Shown here: positions 46,660 through 59,529 of the stretch, piece by piece | How positions within the stretch are numbered: the stretch's first letter is position 1 | How the letters are laid out: every line of letters begins with the position of its first letter | NCBI GenBank assembly: GCA_033220425.1 | Contig: CM065649.1 | Span: forward strand, 5,022,001 to 5,086,000 | Direction of reading: 5' to 3' | Origin: Lepraria neglecta | Taxonomy: Eukaryota > Ascomycota > Lecanoromycetes > Lecanorales > Stereocaulaceae | Length of the DNA: 64,000 nucleotides | Made by a program: the position numbers and the translations under genes | Notes under the pieces: model-generated | The model's input: only the letters and a program-made list of their open reading frames with translations | What the model was told of the DNA's origin: nothing | The model's database searches: none

Positions 46660-48085
46660 AATAATTATCAAGCCCCCAAGCGATCCAGGTCGCGAACCGA
46701 TTTGTCGATCAGATCCCCGAATATCGATTGGTCGTTTGTAAGCTATGCCAATCCGCGGTATAGCCACTACAAATCAAATCGTATTTCTAGGGGGCGCGAC
46801 ACGATATTTCCAGAGAGAGAATCGCCGATATTATCCGGGTCGTCGACACCTAGACGCAATTAATTCAATATCCTATCGAGTTGGAAGTTCCCGAATCCGT
46901 TATACAGCTGGTAGGACAGATCGAATTATTTCGAGATAGGTTACGATGCGAAGTGGACCCGCCTAATTGCTATTATATATGTCGAAAAGATCGGGCTATC
47001 AAGGACCACATTAGTTAGAAACATGGTTAATCCAGATATAGCAAACGCAGAAGACCTAGTTACAGTCAACGGACACGCCGAGAAGCCGTCGAACCCCAGT
47101 GGAAGACCGTTGTATACCAGCGGTTTTTCCCCAGTCGGGAGGGTTCCCGGTATTTCGAGGTCACCATGCCCGACCTAGTCCCTATCCCCGCCAACCAGCG
47201 CCTCGTCCCTATATAGGAGTAGGCGACGAAGGCGTTAGAGTAGCGCAAGTAAGCGATCGAATAGAGAGAACAGAAGATTATTACCGAAGGAGAGGTCAAG
47301 GAGGTGAATCTATAGCTAGAACGCGCCGGATAGTATACGTACTTGGCCGGATTGGATCGAGAGAAGTTATTAGAGTTAGTAGACCGTCCTAATAAAGAGA
47401 CGGAGCCCGTGTTAACGGCCGTATAGAAGGCTATAGATAAGATGATCTGGTATTGCCAGTACACCGCGATCTATCGCGTCGGGATATTCGTCCGATTAGA
47501 GGCCATCCGCACCGAGAAGTATTAGACCCGATATTAGCCGTTACAAGGGTATATAAATACAAAGTTAGTACAAGGGTACGGTCGACCGTAGAAGTAGATA
47601 GTGATATTTATCAGGCGTATATACTACCAATAAGAATGGAAGGTACCCAAATATAAATTATACAACAAATAACGTAAAGTATAGAAGTATTTAATGGCTA
47701 TAGCTTAGGAGTTATTATAAGGAGATAAAGAGAACGAGCAAGAAGATAAGGAAGTCGGTTCAAATATAAAGGACTCCTAGTCCGCCGAGGAAACCGATGC
47801 AGAGCACGCCAATTCCAACCAAGATTAGTACGCGTTGGCCGCGTTTCCTAAGGCATAAATGGAATTTTGTATATTATTATTAGACGAGCAGATTACGTAG
47901 AAAGAATATTATAGTGTTATAGTATATATATTAGCCGTATTAGGGGTGAAGAAAGATGGATGGTTAGGCCCGATCGATATCCGCCTATATTGTCCGCCGT
48001 GATCAAAATTAGCCGGTTTATAGTTATTCAAGACGTATTAGAGATAGCAGGACCTATTAAACCGGGGTCCAGCGAAGGCAATCGG

Positions 48086-48150
48086 CCGTCCAGTTCCAGT
48101 TCCAGTTCCAGTTCCAGTTCTAGTACTAGTACTAGTTCCAGTTCTAGTAA
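48086..48150 (+). repeat. TTCCAG/TTCTAG hexamer tract (poly-Ser)
   Basis: About eleven hexamer-like units encode serine/threonine in the helicase frame. Its first half stays TTCCAG, while later units read TTCTAG and TACTAG, which is C to T drift. Confidence 0.85.
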
Positions 48151-50711
48151 TCCGCAGATCGAGTTCCGGAAAGATTGTTTAGGGTTAGTTAAAGAAGCTA
48201 TAGATCGTTTCATGGTCCGAGGTAGTTATAGTCCTATATAGTAGATATTGGATTTACGTATATACGGCTTAAAGATCTATTATAACACCACCGCTAAAGG
48301 AACTATTAATTAGGTAGGAGATCAGATCGTGTATAAGAATATTCAATTCACTATAGCCGAATTGCGGAGTATGATTTACGGGTTAGTGGCCGAGACGAAG
48401 CGGATATTGGTTCAGGAATTAATGTTCATCACCGATCCCCGCCAATTACCCTGGATCCTATAGGCGTCGTTAAGGGATAACCTCGTGAACGGGGAACGCG
48501 GGTGGAATTTCGTGCAGGATAAGCGTAATATATGGCCCGTCGACGACAAGATATAGTTTAGGGATCGCGTCGGGAAAGATGAAAATATCCGGCGAAGATT
48601 TATCGAAGATAGCTAGATATTAAAGTAGAAGAAGGCGGGGATCCGAGAATATATAGACCACGTGGTGGATTTCCGAGAGAAGTCGTTGCTGTCTACGTAT
48701 ATAACCGGGGGATAGCCGGGACGGTTCCCCGAGATATCGAGTATCTAATATTGGAATAGCGTTAAAGGGGACTATCGCAATATGTTTATCGAAGACGGAT
48801 TAGTAGTATTTGCGACCTGATACTATAAAGGATACTATTTGCAGGGGAAGGAGAAGATTATCCATCGATATTTACCCCGAGACGTAGGGGAGTTTATAGT
48901 GTATTATGAATAGTTAGTACAACTATTCGTAGAACTGGTCGAGGCCGAAGGGTAGGACCGATATACTATATCCCCGTTCGTGTAGCCGGCGGACCCTAGC
49001 GGGAAAGAATGGACGGGCGGTTGGATAACCTAATATATATAGGATGCCAGTTAAAAGGGAATAGGAGTAAAGATAGGGATCCAAGTATAGCGGGATGTGG
49101 CCATTAGGATCAGTCGGAAGTTTTTGCGTAGTTAGAATGTATTCCGGTTAGATGAAGATGACGAAGATAGGGATTTCCACGAAGATAAGGCCTACGAGAT
49201 CCAGGACGAACAGGCGGCCTATATATCCTATATTACGAGGATAGTATATACGCGAGGGATTACGGAGTTGAGTGGGGTGGTGGCTAGTAAGTGTCAACGG
49301 TTTCGAGAGGCGAGCACCGAATAGCATTAATTTTTAGGATTCGATCCGACCCCCGTCAATATTGGACCAAAACGCGGGGCCGCACCGTTCGAGAGTAAAG
49401 CTAAAGATATATCATTCCGGCAGTAGAAGCGGATAAGGGGGATGGATATCTATATAGAATTGAGGCGCATAATAGGGCCCTAGGCCCGGTTTCGCGGGGT
49501 GTAGGAGGCCGCCATTAGGGCCATTATAACGGAGGAGAGTCCCGTAGTAATAGTAATAGGAACGGGTAGGGGGAAGAGTTTAGGGTTTATATTACCGGTA
49601 TAGTATAGTTAGGGAGGGACCAGTATTATAGTAGTACTATTGATCGCGTTACGACAAGATATAAAAGATCGATATTAACGATTAGGGATCGAATATACCG
49701 AATAGAGCGGTCAGCGGACCCCCCACGCGGCCTAAATTATATTAGTCACGCCGGAAGCGGCCATTGGGGATAGATTTAATACGTTTATGAACCGGTTACA
49801 GTCGATATAGTAGTTAGATCGAATTATAATTAATAAATACCATATAGTATTAAATAATCAATAGGATTTCCGGCGAAAGTTATGGCGGATAGGGGAGTTA
49901 AATCGAGTAGAGGTATAAATGGTCATGTTGACGGCGACGTTACCCCCCGGATAGAAGGCCGATTGTAGGAGCGTATAGGATAGAGGGCTAAGATAGTACG
50001 GATATTTCGGGCGGGGACGGTTCGAAAGAACGTGAAATACCGCACGATCCGGATATCGGGCCGGGATTAGAATATCGAAGGATACGCAGGGATTATCTAG
50101 TAGGTATTTAGTCTATACCCGGATGGAAAGATAGTAGTATATTACAATTCGGTACGGAAAAGCCAGGATTTGGCGTAATAGTTAGGGTGTAAGGTATATT
50201 ACTATAACGCGGGCGAGAAAGCCGAGAAGTTAATAAGGTTTTACACCGAGGATCGATTAATTATAGCTACTAGTATATTCGGGATAGGGATTAATATCGA
50301 GGATATCTATATAGTAGTACATACGGATCGGCTGCGGACGTTATTAGATTACGCCTAGGAGAGTAGGCGAGCGGGAAGGGATGGATTAAGTAGCGAGGCT
50401 ATTATTATTTATAGTAATTAAGAAGCCGAGGCGGAGATAGGAGGGTCGCAGGACGATAGATTAGTATAACGATTTATAACCGGGGAGGAGTATAGTCGAC
50501 GGGTATTAGATAAGTATTTGGATAGGCGAATAGATCGGATCGGGTATAAGGAGAGAGAAGAGTAATATAAGAGATACTAGACGGGGTAGATAGAGGATAA
50601 TTAGGGTAATAGAGATATAGTAGAGAGAGAAGATAGGGAAGCGGATAGAAGAATTCGAGGTAGTATATTCTATACCGTATTAGGGTCAGGGTTATTCGGT
50701 AATAGGAGAGA

Positions 50712-50823
50712 GTTAGGGTTAGGGTTAGGATTAGGGTCAGGGTCAGAGTCAGAGTCAGGGTCAGGGTCAGGGTCAGGGTCAGGGTCAGGGTTAGGGTTAG
50801 GGTCAAGGCTAGGGTTAGGGCCA
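50712..50823 (+). repeat. Telomere-like hexamer array inside the helicase gene
   Basis: About 18 hexamers alternate TTAGGG, TCAGGG and TCAGAG without interruption, with TTAGGG at both ends and TCAGGG in the middle. In the helicase frame they encode LG or SG dipeptides. Minus-strand frames over this array read as Thr-Leu or Asp-Pro repeats and are artefacts. Confidence 0.92.
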
Positions 50824-51470
50824 AGGGAAGATGAGAGAGAAGAGATAGGAGTATTTAGTAGGCAGCGATAGATACGGGTAGAAATCAAACAATAACAACG
50901 TTAACGGATTCAAGCGGAACGGGTTGATACGATGGAATTAAAAAGATATTTGGATCGGGTGCAATAGCAATGCCCGTTTTGCGTATGGGTAGAGGTGGAG
51001 CATCGACCCTATAGATTATATCGATATCGAATAGGGGAATCGTTAAAAAGTCGAGAGTTATACGAGATAATCAAGAAGAATATACGATAGTTCCGGGCGA
51101 TAGAGAAGTACGGGGGATGTATAGAATGTTTCGTACCGTAGGAATAGTAACATTAATAGAGGGCGAAGGTTAACGAGACGGAGACGGATAGAGGGTACGA
51201 GCGAGTTAGGGAAGGGCGATATTAATATAGGGAGGTAGTATTGGGGGGTTTTATAGTAGCGATGGCGTAGGATCGGATATTCGGTACAGGTGTAATTGGA
51301 CGGTTAAGAGAGGCGGGGTATAATAAAGATTTGGACGAAGATAATATACGATATATCGGGAAGCGAATCGAATAGGGAGGGTTAGAGGCGAATCGGTTAT
51401 TATAGGAGTTTTAGGAAGCGATTAAGTAGGATAATAGATAGTAGTTAGCGGCGTAGATTTTCATCTATAT

Positions 51471-51879
51471 ACAAGTTTAGAGTTTTATATAAATATTTCT
51501 AGGAGGAAAGTCGGTAGTATAGATTTTTATATACGAGTAAAATTCCGATTATATAGAAAGATTTCCAGATGATAAAGGTCGGCGGGGTAGATTATTATCC
51601 GAGGCCAATTTATAGATTTTTATCTATAAGGGAGGGAGCGAGTTTAGTTTAGGAATATATCAAATCGTCGATATAATACGCGAAGTATTAAGTATATTAT
51701 AATTATAAGGTAGCGTAAACGATACAAAGATAATTTCAGTCGAACGAGGTAGATTAAAAGTAGTATATTAAGCGAGTCGAAGATATTGTAATTTAATAGA
51801 TAGAAGAGATAAGAATTAAAGAATCTAATAATTTATAGATATAGAAATAGATAGAATTAAAGATTTAATAGAAGAAGAT
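51471..51879. other. AT-rich region with hairpin-prone repeats
   Basis: No gene is seen. The motif TAGATTTTTATCTATA and relatives (TAGATTTTCATCTATA, TAGATTTTTATATA) recur three times between 51,450 and 51,630, each able to fold because TAGAT and ATCTA are complementary. Confidence 0.45.
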
Positions 51880-53180
51880 TAAGACGATAATAATTAATAA
51901 GAGATTTTAATTATTAATAGTAGCGATTAGATAATAAAATAAAAGTAAATATTAGGAGAATAGTAAATAGATAAATATCGAGAGAATTATTATTATTAGA
52001 GAAAGAGTATATAATAAGATAATAAATAAATTTATTCGAAAAATAGAAGGTTTTTTTAAAAAAGAGATTAATATTATTAAAATTTAATAAATAATTTTCA
52101 AGAAATTCGAGATTTTAAAAGAGAATTATAGTAATTTCCTCGAAGATAATATATTAGTTATTATTACAATTTTTAGAATTAATTTAATATAGAATTTTTA
52201 TTTATAAATATAGAGATATAAATTAAATCGAAGTTTATTAATTATAAATAATATAAAAGTTCCGAATTTTATAAAAGAAAAATGATTTATTTAAAAAGAA
52301 ATAATAGATATTTATTCAATTATTTTAAATAGTAGATAAAGTATTCGATATTTATTAATAATAAGATATTATATAAGAAGAGTTTATTATAATATTAATA
52401 TTTAAGAAGAAGATATAAAGCGAAATTTAATTTAGATTATTATAAATTTAGAGTAGTAATTTTTAGATAAAATAATTATAATAGATATTATTTAAGAGAT
52501 TAAAAGGAGTAAAAATAGAGGAGATTAATTTAAAAAAAGATATTTTAAACGAGTTTAAAAGAGAATTATAATATAAATTAAATAATTAAGGGATTTAATT
52601 TAAATAAAGTTATTTAGATTCGATTTTTAGAAGTTATATTAATTAGTAATTTAATAGTATTTTATAATAAATTATTATTAAAGGTTTAGAAAGTTAATTA
52701 AAAAAGATTATTAATAAATAAAAGAAAAGTTAATTATATTATAGATTAAAAGGATTTTAAGATAAATTAAGATATTAAGGAATTAAATAAAGAAATTTAG
52801 GAATTAATAATTAAATTTAAAAGAATAATAATTAAGAAATAAATTTAATAAATTAATAATTAGAAAATAGTTATAAATTATAAAAGATAATTATTAATAA
52901 TTAAAAAGAAAAATAGAGAAAAGAGAAAAGAGAAAAGAGAAAGAAGATTAAAAGATTAAAAGAAAAAAAAGTTTTTTTTTAAAAAGGAGAGAGAAAATAA
53001 GATTTGGATTTAAAGTATAAAAAGTTAGAATTATATTATTAATAAATTTTTAAAGAGATTAAAAGATAAGTAGAAAGAATATAAATTATAGAGAATAATT
53101 AATAATAATCTTAAACTTAAATTAAAAATATTTTAAGAGGTTTATAATATTAAGATTATAAGAAGATAGAATTTCCTTTA
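51880..53180. other. Ultra-AT-rich block (hyper-RIPed)
   Basis: About 1.3 kb where G and C are very sparse compared with even the RIPed neighbours; the text is mainly AAT, TTA, AAA and TAG words. Lines such as 52,800-52,960 hold very few C. No coding frame survives and I cannot name the element. It could be an old repeat mutated to saturation or a different class of AT-rich DNA. Confidence 0.6.
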
Positions 53181-54279
53181 ATTAATTTATATATTATTAT
53201 ATAAGATAAATCTAGGACCTTATAAGATAATTTTTCATTTTAAGAAAATAATTAATCTTATTATTAACTTTTAAGAGTAAGAAGAATATAACTTTATTAA
53301 GATATATCTATATTTAATAGTCTTATTACCTTATATATATCTCTATATTAATAATAAGATTAAAATAGGTCAATTTTTTATTATAATAATTATAGTTAGT
53401 ATAGAATACTTAGATAATCTTCTCTACTTATATCTTATCTAGTAGTACGTATAAACTATAGATATTAATTAAATGTTCTAATTCTTCCTAAATACTAGCC
53501 TTTTAATAATCTTGTAAATATAGTAAGAGGCTAGGAAAATTATTAAACTATTAAATATTTTATAACCTTATTTATAATAAATATATAATTTATTATAACT
53601 TTTTGTAATAGTATTATAAATTAATAAAAGGATATATTATTTAAGAGGTAGAAAGCCTACTTTAGTATTATTATACTAGGCCTAATCTAGCTAGTAGCCT
53701 TTTAGGCTAATTTAAGTAAGTAAAATTCCTTAAGTATATTTGTAATATATCCGTAGTAAATACTAGTAAATAAAATAAGCTATTATCCTAATAATATATC
53801 TATAAATTATAAATTAATTAGAAGCGTCTTATTATAAAGGCCGATTATAGAGATACTAGACTAGGTTCGGGAGACTATCTCTCTAGTACGGCTATACGAT
53901 AGCGTAAATCGTATAGTAGATCGACTTGATACGAGGGTGCAATCTCCCTCGATAAATATATTATCTCTAAGGACTCCTACCTGAGTTCTTTAGGATTCAG
54001 TCTATCTAGTAGTAAATCTACCAGTTATATTAGTTACGCATGCCTAGACCCCGTTATATTTCTAAATCCTTGAACTCTCGCTATTATCGACATAATAGTA
54101 AGGGGGGTATACCCGTCTAACAACCAACCAACGCTATAACCACCGTTACCGCTACCTACCTACCGATTAACGCTGGCGTCGAGCTAGTTAGTCAAAATTC
54201 GAATCGAATATCGAATCGAATAGTTAACTATAAATTATAATAGCTTCCTTAGCGAGAGCAAGATAATAACTCAGATTAG
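53181..54279. other. RIPed spacer left of Gypsy C
   Basis: No gene is visible. An inverted repeat, CTATACGAT..ATCGTATAG, lies at about 53,891-53,915. The GC-richer part 53,830-54,280 may contain the 5' LTR and leader of Gypsy C, but I find no second LTR copy in the window to prove it. Confidence 0.35.
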
Positions 54280-57200
54280 ATCCTAGCGATAGTACGCTTA
54301 GAGGAGCCGACGCAGGCGAAGAAGCCGGTGCCAGTATAATACAGGTAAATACTAAGGAGTATATAGTATTTCAGGCCTATTAGATATACTATTAATAGGT
54401 TTTATCAAGTTTTAAGATATAAGGGATAGTAAAGAGATCGATCCCAAGCTTAAAGATAAAAGATCTAAAGCTATATAAGGGTAATACCCCGGAGGAACTA
54501 GATAACTTTCTATACGAATACGAGCGTTAGTTTAATACTAAAGGCTTTAAGTAAGAAGACCCTAAAGGCGAGATACTAGCGGGCTAAGTATATTAAATAG
54601 AGGAAATAAAGAAGAAAGTCGCTTATACTATAGGCTTCCTAGAGGATAGAGTTAAGACTAACTAGAAGTTTTAGTTACTATAGTTCCCGGTAGGGGCTAA
54701 CTCGTAGATATATTTTAAGATATTATTATACGAGTTCCTTAAGGGCGATAAAGACGAGGCGTATACCGAAGATAGCTAGAAACTAGTAAACGCAAGGTAG
54801 CGAAAGGGTAATTCGGTTAATAAGTATTATAACTACACGTACAAGCTATATATTCGCCTTAGGGCCCTTAACAGGGAATAATCTTTTACTAATCAATAAT
54901 TCTTCGACTACTTTCGAGTATAACTACTTTAGAAGTATAGGATAAAGCTAGACGAGCTAATTTCTAGGCCAAAGACTATATATAAACTATTATATTAGGT
55001 TTACCGATATAAGAAAATAGTAAGAATATATATATAGAAGGACGGATATAGAGATAAGTCTCGTCCTAAGGGGTCTACAAAAATCTAAGTTTCGAATAAG
55101 GATAATAAATCTAACTAAATAGCTAATTATAATTAGAAGAAGGGTCGTAATAGTAAGAAGGATTTAGGTAATAAGCCTCCCTTTATTATATAGAAGGATA
55201 AATTATCTAAAGATATCCGGGACCGCTAATGGAAAGATTAGGCGTGCTTTAAATACGGGTTATCTAGATATAAGATATACGATTATATAGTAAAGGAATA
55301 AATATTATATAATACCTAAGTAATACTCGATATAGCAAAAAACAAATAGGTATAGTAATAGCTCTAACCGCTATACCTATATAAGGAGTAATTATAATAA
55401 CTCCCCCCGTCGATGAATCCGAGCTAATAGATATCTTATTAGATAATACTAGTCTGAGTTAGAATATCGAGTCGAATATCGAGTCGAATATTAAGTCAAA
55501 TATCGAGTTAAATACCGAGTTAAATATCGAATCGAATACCCCGCTAGCTACTAAGGTAGAACCCGTTATTAATATAAGGGTGTAGGCGGTAAGGGTTCAC
55601 GCTATAACCTAGCGAATCAAGGAACTATTAAAGATAGATAGTATCTTAATTAGTAATACTCTAGTACTAAATACAAAGGGTAAGACCAAGACTTTTAGTA
55701 TACTAGTAGATAGTAGTACTAAAGTGAACATTATTAACCGTATAAGCGCCCAGAAGATAGGCTTACCGGTACTTAATCTAGATATTAATTAGGCTAAGAA
55801 ATTATTCTAATAGAGGATCTATACTGCGGCAGTAGCTCTTACGACTACTTATCGAGTAGATATTATAGATTCGAAGGAGTTCACTCGGCTTACTATTAGT
55901 AAGGAAGTATACTATTTTATTATATATACACGTCAAGTAGTAAACGCTAACGAGCCTCCGGTCTATAGGGATCGTCGCGTATATATCGGTCAGGCAAGTA
56001 GTACTGCCACTAAGATAGTACAAATACCGCCGGAGTATAGCGAGTACTCTAACGTCTTTTCGGATAGTAGTACTATAGGGTTACCAGAGCACGGACCTTT
56101 AGATTACGCTATCAACCTTATAGACGAGCGATAGCTACCCTATAGTCCTATCTATAACCTGAACAAGGTAGAGCTCGAGACCTTACGAGGCTATATTAAG
56201 AGTAACCTTACTAACGGCTTTATATAGCTATCTATATCGCTAGTAGGGTTACTAATCCTCTTCGTACAAAAGCCCGGTAGAGGTCTACGCCTCTATATAG
56301 ACTATCAAGGACTAAATATAATTATAATTAAGAATTAGTACCCTCTTCCCCTTATCGGAGAATCTATTAATCGCCTAGCTATAGCTAAGAGGTATACTTA
56401 ATTAGATCTAACTACTATATATTACTACCTTTATATCAAGAAGGGTAATAAGTAGAAGACTATATTTAGAATACGTTATAGTTACTTTAAGTACTAAGTC
56501 TTACTATTTAGGCTTATAAATGCCCCTATAACGTTCCAAGCGTATATTAATCAAGTATTAGCCGAAAAGCTAGATATCTTCTATATTATTTACCTTGATA
56601 ATATTCTTATTTATATATAAGATATTAGTACTAAGTATCTCGAGGCTATAAAGTAGGTTCTAGACAAATTAAGATAGTATAGCCTATTTATTAATCTTTA
56701 GAAGTTTCGTTTCGGTATAGACAAGGTATACTTCCTAGGCTATATTATCGCCCCTATAGGGGTAAGTATAGAGGAAGACCGTATCTAGTCAGTTAAGAAC
56801 TAGCTAGAACTGAAATCTATTCGAGAGATTCAGGTCTTTATAGGCTTTGCGAATTTCTATTATAGGTTTATTAAGGGGTTTAGTTATATTACAGCTCCTC
56901 TAATAGAGCTAATAAAGATATTACTATCTAAAAGAGATATAGACTCGTACGCCCGAGTAGTCTCTAATATATAGAGAAGTATAGATATTATATTTAGAGG
57001 TATAGTATAGAGGGATACAAATACTATATCTAAAGGCACTCTAGATATAGACTTATACGCCTAAGTAGTCTTTAAAGGTATAGACTCGTACGCCCGAGTA
57101 GCTACTAAAGATATAGACTTATACGCCTAAGTAGTCTTTAATATATAGAGGGATATAATTACTATATCTAGAGGTATTAAGATAAACGAAAAGAGCTCTA

Positions 57201-59109
57201 AGAGTCTATTTATTCTTATACCCGAGGTAAAGAAGGCCTTTAAAGATTTAAAGATAGCTTTTACTACCGTACTAGTACTAAGGCACTTTAACCTAGAACT
57301 ACTAATACGGGTAGAGACTAATATATCGGGCTATACTATTAGTAGTATCCTGAGTCAGTTATATAGCGAAGTTTGGTACCTAGTAGTATACTACTTACGT
57401 AAATAAATTCCGGTAGAGACCCGGTACGATATATATAATAAAGAACTACTAGCTATTATCGAGTTATTTAAATACTAGTACTACTACTACGAGGGTAGTA
57501 GGTATAAGACCTAGGTCTTAATAGATTATTATAATCTTAAGAGATTTATAAGCACTATATAACTAAATAGTTATTAGATTTATTAGGCGCAAGAACTAAG
57601 TCGCTACGACTTTGCTATCGAATATTATCAGGGGAAATATAATCCCGCGGACCTACTAAGTCGGATCCCCGACTATAAGTAGGATAATAGTATTACCGAA
57701 TAAGAGAACTATTATCTACTTAATAAGCTAAAGTATACTCTATAAGGGTTCCGTACTATAGGGCGGTCTGCTTTTATAGTAGGCTACTTTTAGATACTCG
57801 TTACTAGTACTAACGGGGTACCCGGTATATATAGATAGTAGGCCTAAATATAAGCTACTATTATAATCGAAGACCCTACGGGCGACTCTATTAAGGATTA
57901 GTCTTTTAATAATTAACTCGAAGAGTTAACTCTTAAGGATAATTATATAAGGAGCGTTATAGAATAATTAAAGAAATCTATAATCAACTCTCTAAGCGGC
58001 CTAAGTAGCCAACCCTATAGTCTCGCCGGAGGTAGACTATACTATAAGAGACGAATATATATTCCTAAGGTATTATAAGACGTCGTTATAGAATACTATT
58101 ATAATAGTCCGCTAGTAGGCTATTTCGGTACTAAGAAAACTCAAGTACTTATTTAATATAAGTACTTCTAGCCGAAGCTTATTAAGGATATAAGCGAATA
58201 CGTCGCTATATACTCTATATATACTATAACTAAGTCGTTAAGGTATAAACCGTATAGTAAGTTAATACCCTTGCTAGTTCCTATTTATAAATAGAAGGAT
58301 ATATTATTAGACTTCGTAACTAGGCTACCCCTATTGAAAGATTGGCGTAGGTATATATATAACTCGATCCTTATAATTGTAGACCGTCTTATAAAGATAT
58401 TATATTATATAGCGGTAGATAAGACGCTCGATACTAAGCGGTTCGCTTAGGTACTAATTAAGAACCTAGTTCGCTATTATAGATTACCGGACTCTATAGT
58501 AATAGACCGTAGATTACTATTCACCTCTTAGTTCTAGTCTAGCCTTACGTATTTTCTAGGGGTAAGACGTCGCCTCTCGACAGCTTTTCACCCTTAGACT
58601 AATAGCTAGACTAAGTAATAGAATAGTACTATAGAATAATACTTATAAGTATTCGTCTACTAGGAGTAGGATAACTAGGTATAGTAGTTACCTATAGCGG
58701 AGTTTGCTTATAATAATATAAAGAACTCTACTACTAGTATATTACTATTTAAGGCTAACCTTAGCTATAGTCTAAGGATATCTTAGGACGAGGAAATCGA
58801 CCTGAAATCTCGTTCTCGCGCCGTAGTTAATAATATAAAATACTTGTTTACACTAATAGGCGTATATAAGGATACTATCTTAGCTATATAGTAATTATAA
58901 ACGGAGTTCGCTAATAGATATTAGAAGTTATAAGACTATAAAGTCGGTAATCGTATTTAGTTAAATACTAAGTATATAAAGACGAAGCAAAATAGGAAGC
59001 TAGAGTTTAAGAAATTCGGTCTATTCCTTATTATAGACGTTATTAGCTTATAGTTATACTAACTAAAGCTACCGGATAGCTAGCGAATTCATAATATATT
59101 CTATATATC
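54280..59109 (+). mobile_element. Gypsy element C, truncated by insertion of A3
   Basis: Plus-strand reading gives gag (GNTPEELDNFLYEYERQF at about 54,480-54,530), a decayed zinc knuckle (ACFKYG at about 55,242), protease (LVDSS..VNIINR at about 55,702), RT (RICIDY..KNRYPLP-like at about 56,290-56,350; YLDD decayed to YLDN at about 56,590), an 11-residue repeat insert (57,047-57,145), RNase H (about 57,230-57,670) and integrase (about 58,060-58,900). It ends abruptly at 59,109, at the pol position where RIHxxFxxS is normally followed by LxP, because the LTR of A3 starts there. RIP stops are frequent. Confidence 0.85.
57047..57145 (+). repeat. 33-bp coding tandem repeat in Gypsy C
   Basis: Three units start at 57,047, 57,080 and 57,113 (ATAGACT(C/T)(G/A)TACGCC..AGTAG), exactly 33 bp apart, encoding an 11-residue repeat of the type [11 protein letters not shown] in the pol frame. 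A fourth related unit lies at 56,939. They sit between RT and RNase H. Confidence 0.8.
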
Positions 59110-59529
59110 TATTAGAACTAGAGGGTTCTAATAGGACTGTCGCGAAGGACATAAGACTTCGGATAGGACAGGCAAGTTAAGCGATGATCGCAATGATCGC
59201 AGTGCGAGTAATGCTATCAAGAATGATGATCGCAATGATCGTAGTGCGAGCAAAGCTATTATAGGATGCTTGGCGGGATTTCCTATTGCTATATATACGA
59301 GTACTTACTTACTACTTGGAGCATCGTGCTTAACTCTTCTATTTACATCTAGTACTTACTATATACGATAGATCTCTTAGGCTAGGCACTGAATATATAT
59401 TACCTAATTATATACTAGACCCGCTTAGCATCCATTAAAGCCTACTTTATACTCTTATATTAGCTATACCTCTATCCCTATTAAGAATCAATCTATATAC
59501 GACTACCGCACGCAACGTAGTTTGTAATA
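59110..59529 (+). repeat. 5' LTR of A3 (420 bp)
   Basis: Begins TATTAGAAC and ends TTTGTAATA. U3 holds repeated GATCGCAATGATCG-type words. The second half matches all other A-family LTRs (GATAGATCTCTTAGGCTAGG..). Confidence 0.85.

Larger units (their letters stand above)
46660..51470 (+). pseudogene. Telomere-linked RecQ-type helicase pseudogene
   Basis: RIPed gene of the large fungal subtelomeric (TLH-like) RecQ helicases. Read through TAG/TAA in order: N-terminal C2H2-like segments (VCKLCQSAV at about 46,735; YYICRKDRAIKDH at about 46,972), SRYFEV and RVGIFVRLEAIRTEK, a poly-Ser tract (48,086-48,150), YYKGYYLQGKEKI..YLPRDVGEF (about 48,823), Walker A GTGRGKS (49,559-49,579), the DECH box decayed to NKYH (49,832-49,843), motif III MLTATLPPG (about 49,924), motif VI ESRRAGRDG (about 50,360), a Leu-Gly/Ser-Gly repeat (50,712-50,823), and a Cys-rich tail (CPFC..CIECF, about 50,970-51,130). 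Loss of Trp, Gln and Cys codons makes it non-functional. Confidence 0.82.

Noticed and set aside
50474-50888. Minus-strand Thr-Leu and Asp-Pro repeat proteins
   Set aside because: They are antisense translations of the TTAGGG/TCAGGG array within the helicase pseudogene.
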